DNA of 64,000 nt from Pseudorhizobium xiangyangii. GTDB lineage: Bacteria; Pseudomonadota; Alphaproteobacteria; Rhizobiales; Rhizobiaceae. The position numbers were made by a program, and so were the translations under genes. Numbering within the stretch: the first letter of the stretch is position 1; the number at the start of each line of letters is the position of its first letter. The notes beneath the pieces were generated by a model. It was not told where the DNA came from and searched no databases. It saw only the letters and a list, made by a program, of their open reading frames with translations. Positions 63,599-64,000 of the stretch are shown piece after piece. Location: positions 81,049 through 145,048 of the forward strand of contig NZ_JAJAWH010000014.1 of NCBI RefSeq assembly GCF_020531965.1, read 5' to 3'.

Positions 63599-63642
63599 AT
63601 ACATTCATTCTGTATTTATATAATGATACATTCTGTTTGTAT
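63599..63642. promoter_or_regulatory. Tandem TetR operators
   Basis: Two 17-base inverted repeats of the form ATACA-N7-TGTAT lie at 63599-63615 and 63626-63642, with centres 27 bases apart. They fill the 81-base gap between the VOC and TetR starts and could control both genes. Confidence 0.72.
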
Positions 63643-63655
63643 GTAAAGAGGTCGC

Positions 63656-64000
63656 ATGGCAAGAAATACGCCGGAAGGCACGGAGGCAACCCGCACCGCC
63701 CTTATGGATGCAGCGCGATCGCTTTTTGTCGAGCGCGGATACGCGGAGACTTCCACCCCGGAAATTGTTGCGCGGGCACAGGTGACGCGGGGTGCGCTTT
63801 ACCACCATTTCCACGACAAGCGGGCATTGTTCGAGGCAGTCGTGCTGCGGGAGGCTGTCGTGGTAGCGGAGGGTATCGAGGCCAGGTCCGCCAATGCCGC
63901 GTCGGCGCGCGACGCGTTGCTAAAGGGTGCGTCGGCGTATTTCGATGCGATGGCCGTGCCCGGACGGACGAAGCTCCTGCTGCGAGAAGCGCCGGCGCTT
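63656..64000 (+). CDS. TetR/AcrR family regulator, N-terminal part (cut by window end)
   Basis: The first 115 codons are present. They begin MARNTPEGTEATRTALMDAA and continue with the TetR helix-turn-helix STPEIVARAQVTRGALYHHF (about 37-56). AAGAGG precedes the ATG. The ligand-binding domain runs off the window. The position beside two palindromes indicates autoregulation and control of the divergent VOC gene. Confidence 0.88.
   Translation, partial: MARNTPEGTEATRTALMDAARSLFVERGYAETSTPEIVARAQVTRGALYHHFHDKRALFEAVVLREAVVVAEGIEARSANAASARDALLKGASAYFDAMAVPGRTKLLLREAPAL

Noticed and set aside
1-64000. CRISPR arrays, insertion sequences, tRNA or rRNA genes, integrases
   Set aside because: Looked for spaced repeats, transposase motifs and tRNA-like arms on both strands and saw none; a covariance search would be needed to be certain about tRNAs.

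Overview
The window looks like chromosomal or megaplasmid DNA of an alphaproteobacterium of the Rhizobiales, most likely Rhizobiaceae. The reasons are a complete NepR/EcfG/PhyR general stress response (GSR) locus, a cytoplasmic HWE-type histidine kinase beside it, many solute ABC importers, polyol genes of the smo/mtlK type, GC-rich coding sequence and GTG/TTG starts. No rRNA, tRNA, CRISPR array, insertion sequence or phage integrase was seen. The species cannot be fixed from the sequence alone. LAYOUT. 1-3.5 kb: the 3' end of an ECF sigma factor resembling EcfG, a glutathione S-transferase and a membrane PQQ-dependent glucose-type dehydrogenase. 3.5-10.6 kb: a hybrid PAS-PAS sensor kinase, then a TetR - membrane fusion protein - RND pump operon. 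10.6-19.1 kb: a LysR regulator divergent from a branched-chain-type ABC importer operon that continues into a GMC oxidoreductase and a 3-hydroxyisobutyryl-CoA hydrolase-like enzyme. 19.2-23 kb: sulfate importer sbp-cysT-cysW-cysA. 23.1-27 kb: a semialdehyde dehydrogenase, a glutaryl-CoA dehydrogenase (both minus strand) and a LysR regulator. 27.2-38 kb: a membrane dipeptidase, a complete peptide importer, a LysR regulator and a second peptide importer that has no ATPase. 38-43.5 kb: stress-response island. 43.5-50.7 kb: a third peptide importer split into two divergent units, with an M20 amidohydrolase. 50.8-59.9 kb: SorC-type regulator, polyol importer, mannitol 2-dehydrogenase, HAD phosphatase and FGGY kinase. 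60-64 kb: DGPF/YciI protein, EI24 membrane protein, RecQ helicase, VOC protein and a TetR regulator cut by the window edge. HOW IT WORKS TOGETHER. The best-supported and most interesting part is the stress island. PhyR, when phosphorylated, sequesters NepR and frees EcfG. Exact matches to the EcfG promoter (GGAAC-N16-CGTT) occur before phyR, before a YqjD/YqjE-like membrane operon, between phyR and the HWE kinase, and on the minus strand just beyond the kinase. The last two sit beside back-to-back stem-loops with no large gene, so EcfG-controlled small RNAs or small proteins are plausible. A degenerate receiver with Glu in place of the phospho-acceptor Asp ends head-to-head on the ecfG stop codon. 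Most of the rest is nutrient scavenging: six ABC importers, each beside genes that plausibly process its substrate. In four of the six, a stem-loop separates the abundant binding-protein gene from the permease genes.
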